A stretch of 64,000 nucleotides of DNA from NCBI GenBank assembly GCA_016490735.1, contig JAEMWC010000154.1, positions 784,001-848,000 on the forward strand, in the 5' to 3' direction. This stretch comes from Pachyseris speciosa (taxonomy: Eukaryota; Cnidaria; Anthozoa; Scleractinia; Pachyseridae). How positions within the stretch are numbered: the stretch's first letter is position 1; each line of letters starts with the position of its first letter. The position numbers were made by a program, and so were the translations under genes. Shown here in pieces: positions 1-10,346 of this stretch. Under the pieces are notes generated by a model that did not search any database, was not told the origin of the DNA, and was given only the letters and a program-made list of their open reading frames with translations.

Positions 1-1747
1 AATTTTTTAAAAAGTGTCACTGATCTCTGGAACGTTTTCAATAGTGGATTATTGCTGAAGTTCTTGCTTGTTCAGTTTGTTTTGAATAGCGTACTGGTCC
101 GTGAACATAGTTACAGATTGGTGACGTCGACACTTGTTGTTGAATACATATTTTCAAAACCGTTTAGTTAAGTTCAAAAACTTCATCGGTGTCTCCGTAA
201 ATAAAAGTGCGTTTTGCTATAAGTCAACAGCCCGGCAAATTTTCTTAGCGCTGCAAGAAATGTTTTAACACGATCCCAGCACTGTTTCTTGTCGTTCTAA
301 AGCACTCAGCAATGAAAAGTTGAATTCCATTTGTATTTCGGTTCCAGTTTCGAAATTTCTACTCGTTAAATCCGCTGTGAGACGACTAATGTTTTAATGA
401 CTGCCGTTTCGAGTGAAAATTTCATTGAGCTTTGTCTGTTTGCTGAAGCGTTCATTGACCATATAAGGTAGTGCAGGTATATGAGCTGAGAGCCTGTGTC
501 CAGTTAGCCAATGAAAATGCTGGAAATCTGATATTTAATAGTTATACACGCACGGCCGTGCGTGTATAAAGTGACGTGTGCAAATTTCCTTCTCGCCGAG
601 AAATTTTGAGTAATTCGGTAAATATTTCTCGAAGCTACGGTCGAAACTTGAATAATGGAAAACCAAGGGGAGGATTTTCCAATCTTTCAGTCGGTTTAGA
701 GACACGTTGGACACAACAACAAACATTATGTAACAATGAAGCACAGCCAGACCGGGAGCGTTTTGCAACTTTGTCGGAGACAGACTGAATACAGCAGATT
801 CTGACGGAAAAACATTCCGCGAACACTAAAAAATCCACTAATTGGGCTTTGGGAACATTTAAAAGAAATCTTTTCACAATTTATCTACATTTTATTCTAC
901 TTTAGGAGTACGAATTAATTTTAAAAACAGTATCGCACTAATTAAAAAAGAAATACGAAGCTAATTTACAGATTAGACAAAAACAACAACTTCGTCAACC
1001 AGTTTTCCTGTTTCCTCCTGGTAAACTTTATACACTGACCAAAATGTTATTATTATTATTATTTTCTCCAAGTTTGGTGCACATCAGAAAAGATACAAAT
1101 ACCGCTAGAAGAAATGTGAAATGGCCAATTTAACACTAACCTTCGCAGATTTTACGCAGAGCCCAGAAATAAATCCGGAGATGTGTACAGTAAATTAACA
1201 CTCCTTGGTTTTAACGATATCTGAATGCACCTCCATTGAAAAAAGGTCTGAAGCTCTCTTCCGATCCAAGCCGAAGATTTAAAAGGTCAAACGAAATACG
1301 ACAGTTGTTAACTTGAAGCGTCAGGAAAAAGAGGACGTAAAACAACCGGCGATTGAAAACGAAGATTTGCTGTGGCTAAAACTGGCCTCGCAGGTTCTGG
1401 CCTTGAGCAGTCTTTCTCTTCGTCTTCTAAGATGTTTACTAAAACTTGAGTATTTGGACTTTGTTTGTCTATACATTTCATTGAGCATTTTGACTTTGTT
1501 TGCCTACATTTTCACTTAATTCGAAGAAGCGAAGCTATCTTTGGCAATTTTTGAAACCAGATGAAGCGTTCTCGCTCAACTGTCGCTCAATTAAGTGATT
1601 GTGGCGTGTTTTTAACCAACCAATAGGATCCTTTGTCGTGCATTGTGAGAACTTTGTCGTCAATCACAAATAAAACATGTTTTAGCGCCCAAGTTGTTGT
1701 CGCAATGTTATAAAAGAATTGTTTCATGCTTTTAGCTGTGCGTATAT
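1..1747. other. Intergenic, no gene recognised
   Basis: AT-rich sequence with only short open frames (up to about 80 codons) that resemble nothing I know and lack splice context. It contains a 28-bp palindrome (listed separately) and a short (TTA)n run near 1047-1063. The 68-codon frame at 1313-1519 has a hydrophobic C-terminal half but no supporting signal, so I do not call it a gene. Confidence 0.6.
542..569. repeat. Perfect 28-bp palindrome
   Basis: Two 14-nt arms (ttatacacgcacgg and its reverse complement) meet with no spacer. It could form a cruciform or be the core of a very small inverted-repeat element; no target duplication is visible. Confidence 0.85.
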
Positions 1748-1748
1748 C

Positions 1749-2264
1749 GAGTTATGGATGCACTTAGGAAGTTTGGAGAGCACTCAAGAAGCTAGAGTTG
1801 CTCGAGGAGCAGCCGAGAGCAACTCTTAAGCCCCGGCTACACGTTGTAACATTGTTAGAAGAACACGTCCCAATATTGTTGTAAGAACGCTTCTAACAAT
1901 GTTGGATACTCATATAACATTGTTGGAAACACGTCGCTTCGGGTTTCTGACTTGAACAATTTCCACCTTCGCCATTAGGCTTGCGGATTGGAGACTGGGC
2001 CCTTAACTCAAATTGGTCTTTGCAATGCAACATTGTTGAAAGGGCGGCTACAAGCTTCAACATTTGTTTTATGTTGGAGAAAATGTTTGATCGAAATCAA
2101 AACATTCTTCTAACAAAAAATGTTGAACAAACGTCATCAAACATGAATGCTACACGTTCTAACATTGTTCATCCAACAAATGTTTTATAACAATGTTTGA
2201 ACGTGTAGCCGGGGCTTTACGCTTCTCTCGTGCTGTCCAAACTTCCCGCGTGCATCCATAACTC
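1749..2264. mobile_element. Outer inverted-repeat MITE-like element hosting a second element
   Basis: The left end (gagttatggatgcac, then gaagtttgga and gagcac) recurs in reverse complement at about 2229-2264. The arms are about 35 bp and imperfect. The interior is occupied by another inverted-repeat element (1828-2217), so the outer one is older. No coding capacity is seen. Confidence 0.65.
1828..2217. mobile_element. MITE with about 28-bp terminal inverted repeats, nested
   Basis: The ends read aagccccggctacacgtt... and its reverse complement ...aacgtgtagccggggctt, followed inward by aacattgtt on both sides. The interior is rich in repeats of the acaatgtt/aacattgtt type. Flanks suggest a short TA or TTA target duplication, which points to a Tc1/mariner- or Harbinger-like origin, but the superfamily is inferred. 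The 69-codon open frame inside is chance. Confidence 0.75.
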
Positions 2265-2468
2265 AATTTATACCATGCCATAGAAAATACAGCCAATCAG
2301 AATGCAGGAAAGCCGTTGTATATTCGTCAGTATTCCATCGAACCTTCCCATCGATCAATGCAATTCAACGGTATCACACACAACCTTCCCATCGTGCGTT
2401 GAGATTCCCGCTCATGCTAGCCTTTTTTGGCCACCGTATTTTCTGTGGCATGGTATAAATTAGTTATG
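2257..2468. mobile_element. Inverted-repeat element with about 34-bp arms
   Basis: Sequence at 2257-2294 (cataactcaatttatacc, then atgccatagaaaatac) reappears in reverse complement at 2434-2468 with a few mismatches. It abuts the outer element on the left and the palindrome at 2460-2623 on the right, sharing the taactaa/ttagtta-type ends. Non-coding; probably a MITE. Confidence 0.65.
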
Positions 2469-2623
2469 CAACTCTTTCTCGTGGTATAACGTAGAACATC
2501 CCACTCGTCACTTGTATTTTCTTTGGTATACACACTCGCCTAAAGGCTCGTGTGTATACCAAGAAAATACAAGTGACTCGTGAGATATTCCACAGTATAC
2601 CACTCGAAAACGTTGCATAACTA
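2460..2623. mobile_element. Foldback MITE, near-palindromic
   Basis: The whole 164-bp segment folds on itself. Its centre (2507-2576) is an almost perfect hairpin with arms gtcacttgtattttctt.../...aagaaaatacaagtgac, and the outer arms ttagttatgcaac/gttgcataacta also pair. No coding capacity. Confidence 0.75.
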
Positions 2624-2887
2624 GTATATACGCACGCTAAGCATGAAACAATTCTTAAGGGCAATTTGTGAATAAATTGCACTGTCTAGGCCGAGGGTCA
2701 ATCAGATTGCAAGGATCACCAGTGTTTTCAAAATAAGTGTAATAAAATAATGTTATAACACTATTGGCTCCCTTTAAAATTCGGCCCGTCCTCGAAGGAA
2801 AACCAACCCCTTTGTAGAGCAATTAGCCACGTGGTACGTCTGACTGATGACCAGTAATACTCAATATAGATCTTCTCCATTCCGCAG

Positions 2888-3290
2888 GAGAACAGGATTC
2901 TCGGCCAATGACGGCAGATGGCATCAAATCTGTGTGTCTTGGAGAAGCAGTGACGGTGCTTGGCAGTTCTACAAAGACGGAGTCCTACATCACCACAGCA
3001 TAAACTTCAAGAGGGGCTACACCATAAGGGCGGGAGGATCTCTGGTGCTGGGACAAGAACAAGATGGAGTTGCATCAGGCTTTGCCTCTTACCAAACCTT
3101 TCATGGAACCCTGACCAATGTCAACGTGTGGTCTTACGTTCTGCCGCGCTGGACCATAAGGGCGTACTCAAGGTCTTGTTCCTTGGGGGAAGGAAATATC
3201 TACAAGTGGTCAGACTTCAGAGACGGCGTCAAAGGCAGAACCGCCGTTGTCATTCCATCCCCTTGCTCTCCGTTGTCTCAGAACGGATAG
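2888..3290 (+). CDS. Pentraxin-domain protein, 3' terminal exon (partial gene)
   Basis: The exon follows a splice acceptor (ttccgcag) and runs to a TAG stop. It encodes the C-terminal part of a pentraxin domain, beginning with FSANDGRWHQICVSW. It carries the calcium-site block GQEQD and, ten residues past that D, a conserved Gln, then GTLTNVNVW and the closing Cys-rich SRSCS and SPCSP segments. The exon begins in phase 2, exactly like the last exons of the two complete copies at 27636 and 40632. The upstream exons (signal peptide; first half of the domain) are not found in 1-2887, so they lie outside the window or are lost. The family signature H-x-C-x-[ST]-W is degraded here, since the second His of WHH is Gln. 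Pentraxins are secreted, calcium-dependent pattern-recognition lectins; that role is inferred. Confidence 0.85.
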
Positions 3291-3470
3291 GCACAAGCTG
3301 CAACGAACATTCTGTGTTCAAAATTTATGACAGTCCGAAAACTGTTAGTAAAATAGCTTTGTAGATGTATCAGTGCTCATAATAATCGGAGGGAATAAAG
3401 TACGAGTTAAAACTAATAAACTAAGAACTCAAAAGTGTAATCGGACCAAGAACACAGGTTTGCTTTAAAC

Positions 3471-3476
3471 AATAAA
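3471..3476 (+). promoter_or_regulatory. Polyadenylation signal AATAAA of the first pentraxin gene
   Basis: AATAAA lies about 180 nt after the stop codon, in sequence homologous to the 3'UTRs of the other two pentraxin genes, which carry the signal at the corresponding place. Confidence 0.7.
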
Positions 3477-4252
3477 CTTGTGGCTTTTCCACAACAATGT
3501 GTGTGATTTTTGGTCTCAGTACAGAGATTATCCTCTCTCTTTTCTCAGCACATTAGCATGTATTTTGCTAGAGGCCTAAACAGCCTCAATCAGATCCGAG
3601 GGTAAATAAAGTTTGATTCATTCGTTCACTAACAAACACTTACCAAATACAACTGCTAACACTGTGGGTCAGTGACAAACAAGCGAAGACTGATATCAAT
3701 TAACCCTTTTTTAGTGTTTTCAACAAAAATATTTAATGGTTCGAAGCAGTAAAATTAATAAAAAATTGTATTGCTTTGCATGTATGATTGCAAAGACTTA
3801 CCGCGATGCAAATTAGTTTGTGACGTCAAATCGGGAATAGACTACATGACCCTTACTAGCTCGGTCGTGTGACAGGTGATGGTTAGATTTCGTAACTTTT
3901 ACAGCCTATAAAAAGATTTGGTTAGAAAAGGGCGCAAGGCGTTTCGAACAGGTGCAAAGACTTATGTTAACGAAAAAATATTTTGAGGTTAGGTGTACAT
4001 AAATTAAAAAAAATTGTAGTCCGCAGGAGTATCTATTAAGTTTCCATAGCAACGGCATGTGAGAACAGCCTTGAATGTTTTCACGCATCTAAAGGGCGCA
4101 CAAACTGAATATATTACAAATGATAAAAAATAAAAAAACAAAATAAAATCAAACGACCCCTTATGACTCGTAATTTTGATGCCAGATATACTATGAATAA
4201 AAAAAGCAGGAAGCACGACCACCTCGTACAATGACAATACCTGAATAATAGT
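3477..4252. other. Non-coding flank, nothing recognised
   Basis: AT-rich sequence after the pentraxin 3' end. The minus-strand frames of 60-77 codons here are not supported by any motif or splice context. Confidence 0.55.
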
Positions 4253-4610
4253 TACCGTAAAAGCTCTATTAAGCCCCCCCTCTCTTTTAACCCCCCCCCC
4301 TCTCTAATAAGCTCCCCGTTTGGGAGTCGGTTTTTGTAATAAGCCCCCCCCCCCTCTCTAATAATCCCCCTTCCTTTTGGGACACGAAATTGTGTAATTA
4401 TTCGCTCCTATTCCCTCTTACGAAATACACTTTATGAGGCTCAGTTGGTTTGTTTTTAAACAAATATACATATACTGTTTTCTGCTCGGTATTTAGTAAT
4501 AAAGTTTTACTGCAGTTGTTTGAGATTTGTACAGAAACTATTTAATACGTAAACGGCGTGTTCAAAGATTTGAAATAAGCCCCCGGGGGCTTAATAGAGC
4601 TTTTACGGTA
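4253..4610. mobile_element. MITE with 25-26-bp terminal inverted repeats
   Basis: It begins taccgtaaaagctctatt followed by aagcccccc and ends with the reverse complement (ggggcttaatagagctttt, then acggta). The interior has several degenerate poly-C blocks each preceded by 'taataag', suggesting internal tandem repetition of the end sequence. Terminal TA dinucleotides on both sides suggest a TA target site. No transposase frame. Confidence 0.8.
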
Positions 4611-4815
4611 CTCGTGATTTTGAAAGTGGTCAAATGTTTTGAAATAATCCTTTATTAACCATAAACTAACAACCTTAAAATCTTACAATACCATAAACGT
4701 ATTACCTCTAAACTAGGGACGGATCCAGAAAGAGGCGACCGAAGAAATTGCGGCGAGTGGCATGTCTTCAAAGGAAGCTGTCTTGTGTCTTGAAAAGGAG
4801 AATTAGAAGTAGAAC

Positions 4816-4866
4816 AAAACAAACAAACAAACAAACAAACAAAAACAAACAAACAAAAAAACAACA
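4816..4866. repeat. (AAAC)n microsatellite
   Basis: Tandem aaac units with two interruptions. The minus-strand frame across it (poly-Phe/Val/Cys) is a consequence of the repeat. Confidence 0.9.
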
Positions 4867-4940
4867 AAAATAAAGTAATTAATCAACCTCCGGTAAGGCC
4901 AGTAGTCTATTGGCCTTACCATGCAACATCGTCGGCTAGA

Positions 4941-4942
4941 GC

Positions 4943-4983
<41 letters not shown>
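4941..4983. repeat. (CAA)n microsatellite
   Basis: About fourteen consecutive caa triplets, uninterrupted. Confidence 0.95.
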
Positions 4984-4984
<1 letters not shown>

Positions 4985-5455
4985 TACAGTATTCTTACAA
5001 GGAAGTGAGCTGTTGTCAATGTGTTTTCAACAGAATGCTCTGGGTATGCGTTGCACGCGCGCACGAGGCGATGTAGAGCCGTAAAATGTACAACACACAT
5101 TTTGCACAGAACATCACCATGTAACAATACAACAGTTAAAGATGATTAAGGATTTTCAACACCCAAACAGCTTAATGAATCGCAACTCACAAGTTTAATT
5201 GTCATTTTCTATTCGTACCATTTGGACTGCGCACTGTCACATTTGGCACTCCAGTTCCACGCTTCGTAACCCTGGGCCATCGAATAGTTACTCTCTTTCT
5301 TTGCAAAAACATTCGGTTTGCCAGTCACTTTTATTCTCAGTCACAACGGTTTAAAACGCACTCATGCGCATACCTAGCGTCCAGCACCACTTGAGGGTTC
5401 TGTTTTACATTCCTTTTATTTGAATTGTTGAGCATGCGTAGTAAGCAAGAAGACT

Positions 5456-8129
5456 TACCCGGGTTCTGACAGTCATGGACATTGGACAGCTGGTTTAGTC
5501 CTTGTTAGCACTCGTCCGCATGGAATGATCAAGAACGTTTCCTAAGGCACGCCTAACTGCGCAGTGTTCTAAATATCAAAAGTTATTTCTGTGAGTCCTT
5601 AAAATAATAGAATTTTATGACAACTGTTTAGCTTTAATCTTCAACAACATACTTCTTAAGCAATATAAACTATACAGGGAGAGATAATAAATTTACAAAA
5701 ATAATGCATACATATATAGAAATAATTAAAAATGAGATCGTTGTTCATAGAAGCTACATTAAATTCTCTCTAAAATTTTGTCTGACATTTTAGCCACTTG
5801 AAGCTCTAATATTGGTCGAAGTAGTAACTAAAATGATATGGCTGGATAGAGATTTGAGTAATCAGCAAAAGATTCCGAAAGAGATGAACCCTGATTTTAG
5901 GAGAGTCATTTTAAGCTGTTACACTATTTGAAACAGATGGCGTACAGCAGGAATGAGCAAGAACGTTTCCTCCGGCACGCTTAACGGCGCAGCCCTCTTA
6001 ATATCAATAGTTATTTTTTAAGTTCTTGAAAATGATGGAATTTTATGATAACTGTTTAGCCACTTTAAGATCTAATATTGCTCTAGGTAACAAATAAATC
6101 ATGAATTAAAATTATATGGTGGGATATATATGTTAGCTGGGAATGAGCATACATAGTAGGCTGTTGTGGTTGATAAACGTGGCGGGTATACCCTCTGCAA
6201 AACGTACGGAGAGACCAAAATAAAAATAAATGATTTAATGTTTACTGTACAGATATTTTTTTAATACCTCAGCTAACACTTGAAGATATTGTAAACGGTT
6301 TGAAACAAGGAGTCGTATCGTAGAACATTTCCTAAGGTACGGTTTACGGTGCAGCCTTCTAAGTTTTTTAAGTTATCGCTTCGGACCTTAAAATGATAGA
6401 ATTTTCTGATAACTGTTTTGGTAACTGTTTTTGTAACTGTTATGGTGGGATATATATGTTAGCTGGGAATGAGCATACATAGTAGGCTGTTGTGGTTGAT
6501 AAACGTGGCGGGTATACCCTCTGCAAAACGTACGGAGAGACCAAAATAAAAATAAATGATTTAATGTTTACTGTACAGATATTTTTTTAATACCTCAGCT
6601 AACACTTGAAGATATTGTAAACGGTTTGAAACAAGGAGTCGTATCGTAGAACATTTCCTAAGGTACGGTTTACGGTGCAGCCTTCTAAGTTTTTTAAGTT
6701 ATCGCTTCGGACCTTAAAATGATAGAATTTTCTGATAACTGTTTTGGTTTAATATTTAACAATATTCTCCTAACCAAATAAGAACTACACCAGGAGAGTA
6801 ATAAATATACAGAAATAATACTTACATTTATACAGATAACTGAACTGAAATGAGATATATGTTTAAAGAATAATTTAACAGTGTTCATAGCATCGACTAT
6901 ACCTAAAATTATGTCTTTAATTTTTTCTGAAATTTTAACCACTCTCATATTGTGAATGATATATGAAATGAATCATATTCTTCATTTGATCACTTCATTT
7001 GATCACTCTCATATTGTTCGAAGTAAGTGGTTGATAACCGTGGCGGGTATACCATCTACAAAACGCACAGAGAGACCAAAATATGAATAAATGATTTAAT
7101 GTTTATCGCACAAATGTTTTTATAATACTTCAGAAGACACTTTAAGATATTGTAAAAGGTTTGAGATAAGGAATCATATCAAAACCGCTGAATGAACTGA
7201 GACGTGAGTACGGGACTGTTATTGGTGCCATTAACGTTGACTTCAAACAAGAGTTATATTTTCAGTCGAATTTTGCTTAACGATACACGTAAGACTTACA
7301 ATTACAATGTCGCGACTGAAAAATGAGTTCACGAAAGTGAGGAATTTAAAAATTCTAGGTTTATTTGAAGTAGCAAAAGTAAATTCTCATTGATTGGCAC
7401 CGGCCTAAACTAAAATATCATACATGGGTTTGCTGAGCATACACTTGCTGACGGTTTTTGCTGATGGTCCAGACGTTTCGATAATTTTGGTTCCAGCTAG
7501 GTTTGCGTGCTTCTTGCGTGATATTTTGAAGAGGATCATGTAGCGGTAGATGTACATACAGTGAGAAAAAAACTTTACGGCTGTCTTGAGAACTCTGAGA
7601 AAACACTTACGTTTCTAGGAGCTCTTGTATTGATTATCTGTTATGCGTTTAATGCGCCAGTGTGAGCTGCATTTTGTCATATGTAACCAAGTGTTCGAAT
7701 GTGTGCTGTGCCACGCCTCAACAGGACTACTGCTCTCCCACTATTCTGCTTCACGGTAGTCACTCAAAGCCCAGATCTCAAAAGGTTTGTTGTATTTTGC
7801 CTTCTGAGCTTTACTGTTCCGCTTTTCCGCTTGTTATGTTTGGGTACTGATGTTCTTTGTATCATTCGTAGGGGCGTATTTACTGCAAAATGGGTGCTTC
7901 GTGTTTCAATTATTATTTTTGCGTTTGTTATTGAACTTTGTCAGTTTTTGTTAAACACTGGTTGAATGCACGAAATCACAACCGTTCATCAGTGTTAAGA
8001 CTTAAGATTGGTTGAAGAAAAACTTTCGTTGTTACCGCAAGGATTAGTGGGTTTCCTAGTTTTTCTTTAATCCATGTGTTTAGTCGTCTTTCATCCCTAC
8101 TCATGAATTTCAGTTTCACTTGCGCTCGC
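5456..8129. repeat. Array unit B0, SINE-free founder-like copy
   Basis: This copy has the continuous sequence acatatatagaaataatt at 5710-5728 where the other units carry a SINE, so it preserves the pre-insertion site. It uniquely contains a local 326-bp tandem duplication (6116-6768). Its left edge joins unrelated sequence at ttacccggg. Confidence 0.85.
6116..6768. repeat. Local tandem duplication, two units of 326 bp
   Basis: The block starting tatggtgggatatatatg is repeated almost exactly after 326 bp (landmark at 6121 and 6447), with identical content such as gtggcgggtataccctctgc in both. Only B0 has it, so it postdates the split from the other units. Confidence 0.9.
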
Positions 8130-8434
8130 CAACCCTTGACCTGACCAGTACCTCACGCATCCGCACAGCCGCATTACCCGGGTTCTGACAGTCATGGACA
8201 TTGGACAGCTGGTTTAGTCCTTGTTAGCACTCGTCCGCATGGAATGATCAAGAACGTTTCCTAAGGCACGCTTAACTGCGCAGTGTGCTAAATATCAAAA
8301 GTTATTTCTGTGAGTCCTTAAAATAATGGAATTTTGTGACAACTGTTTAGCTTTAATCTTCCACAACATACTTCTTAAGCAATATAAATTATACAGGGAG
8401 AGATAATAAATTTACAAAAATAATGCATACATAT

Positions 8435-8740
8435 AATAATAATAATAGTAATAATAATAATAATAATAATAAAAAATAATAATAATAATAAACGATTTAT
8501 TAGTAGTACTTCCACAATGTGGCTCTTCGCCTACTAATTACAAATCTCACATCAAATCAAATTAAATCAAATGTTGGTTTTTGAGGAGAGGGGAAAACCG
8601 GAGTACCCGGAGAAAAACCTCTCGGAGCAGAGTAGAGAACCAACAAACTCAGCCCACATATGACACCGATTCCGGGAATCGAACCCGGGACACATTGGTG
8701 GAAGGCGAGTGCTCTCACCACTGCGCCAACCCTGCTCCCC
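8435..8740 (-). mobile_element. tRNA-derived SINE (in unit A1)
   Basis: On the minus strand it starts ggggagcagggttggcgcag and has an A-box-like segment (tggcgcagtggtgagagc) and a B box (gggttcgattccc). It then has a SINE body with ctccgagaggtttttctccg, and it ends in a (TTA)n tail. Compared with the empty site in B0, the insert interrupts acatat/atagaaataatt. The translation GEQGWRSGESTRLPPMCPG of this SINE is often mistaken for protein. Confidence 0.9.
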
Positions 8741-8802
8741 AAATGTAGAAATAATTAAAAATGAGATCATTGTTCATAGAAGCTACATTAAATTCTCTCT
8801 AA

Positions 8803-8858
8803 CCGGGACACATTGGTGGAAGGCGAGTGCTCTCACCACTGCGCCAACCCTGCTCCCC
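8803..8858 (-). mobile_element. Duplicated 5' end of the SINE
   Basis: A second copy of the SINE head (56 bp, aaccctgctcccc end intact) follows the full one after about 62 bp of host flank, and the flank gaaataattaaaaatgagat also occurs twice. It is a short tandem duplication spanning the SINE 5' junction. The same structure occurs in all four SINE-bearing units (also near 10658, 13398 and 15258). Confidence 0.85.
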
Positions 8859-10039
8859 AAATATAGAAATAATTAAAAATGAGATCATTGTTCATAGAAG
8901 CTACATTAAATTCTCTCTAAAATTTTGTCTGACATTTTAGCCACTTGAAGCTCTAATATTGGTCGAAGTAGTAACTAAAATGATATGGCTGGATAGAGAT
9001 TTGAGTAATCAGCAAAAGATTCCGAAAGAGATGAACCCTGATTTTAGGAGAGTCATTTTAAGCTGTTACACTATTTGAAACAGATGGCGTACAGCAGGAA
9101 TGAGCAAGAAGTTTCCTCCGGCAAGCTTAACGGCGCAGCCCTCTTAATATCAATAGTTATTTTTTAAGTTCTTGAAAATGATGGAATTTTATGATAACTG
9201 TTTAGCCACTTTAAGATCTAATATTGCTCTAGGCAACAAATAAATCATGAATTAAAATTATATGGTGGGATATACATGTTAGCTGGGAATGAGCATACAC
9301 AGTTGGCTGTTGTGGTTGATAAACGTGGCGGGTATACCCTCTACAAAACGCACAGAGAGACCAAAATAAAAATAAATGATTTAATGTTTACTGTACAGAT
9401 ATTTTTTAATGCCTCAGCTGACACTTGAAGATATTGTAAGCGGTTTGAAACAAGGAGTCGTATCATAGAACATTTCCTAAGGCACGGTTTACGGTGCAGC
9501 CTTCTAAGTTTTTTAAAGCTATCGCTTCGGACCTAAAAATGATAGAATTTTCTGATAACTGTTTTGGTTTAATATTTAACAATATTCTCCTAACCAAATA
9601 AGAACTACACCAGGAGAGATAATAAATATACAGAAATAATACTTACATTTATACAAATAACTGAACTGAAATGAGGTATATGTTAAAAGAATAATTTAAC
9701 AGTGTTCATAGCATCGTTCTTTGTATCATTCGTAGGGGCGTATTTACTGCAAAATGGGTGCTTCGTGTTTCAATTATTATTTTTGCATTTGTTATTGAAC
9801 TTTGTCAGTTTTTGTTAAACACTGGTTGAATGCACGAAATCACAACCGTTCATCAGTGTTAAGACTTTAGATTGGTTGAAGAAAAACTTTCGTTGTTACC
9901 GCAAGGATTAGTGGGTTTCCTAGTTTTTCTTTAATCCATGTGTTTAGTCGTCTTTCATCCCTACTTATGAATTTCAGTTTCACTTGCGCTCGCCAACCCT
10001 TGACCTGACCAGTACCTCACGCATCCGCACAGCCACATT

Positions 10040-10294
10040 ACCCGGGTTCTGACAGTCATGGACATTGGACAGCTGGTTTAGTCCTTGTTAGCACTCGTCC
10101 GCATGGAATGATCAAGAACGTTTCCTAAGGCACGCTTAACTGCGCAGTGTTCTAAATATCAAAAGTTATTTCTGTGAGTCCTTAAAATAATGGAATTTTG
10201 TGACAACTGTTTAGCTTTAATCTTCCACAACATACTTCTTAAGCAATATAAACTATACAGGGAGAGATAATAAATTTACAAAAATAATGCATAC

Positions 10295-10346
<52 letters not shown>

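Larger units (their letters stand above)
8176..10039. repeat. Array unit A1 (short form)
   Basis: Relative to B units it lacks about 850 bp. Sequence passes from catagcatcg directly to ttctttgtatcattcg at about 9717, whereas B1 has about 860 bp between these points (11567-12431). B1 reads 'acgttctttg' at the far junction, so a cg microhomology may have mediated the deletion. Confidence 0.85.

Noticed and set aside
2960..3364. Second 134-codon frame overlapping the pentraxin exon
   Set aside because: Out-of-frame shadow of the exon; basic, low-complexity translation.
4816..4983. CRISPR-like array
   Set aside because: Simple tri- and tetranucleotide repeats without spacers, in a eukaryotic context.
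7662..7965. Plus-strand Cys-rich frames repeated three times in the array (7662, 12242, 16839)
   Set aside because: Overlapping frames in two phases change together by array duplication, have no splice context and no known motif; likely chance.
8557..8770. Repeated minus-strand frames MGSRVGAVVRALAFHQCVPG and GEQGWRSGESTRLPPMCPG as a multigene family
   Set aside because: They are the two sense-strand translations of a tRNA-derived SINE with A and B boxes and a (TTA)n tail; not protein-coding.
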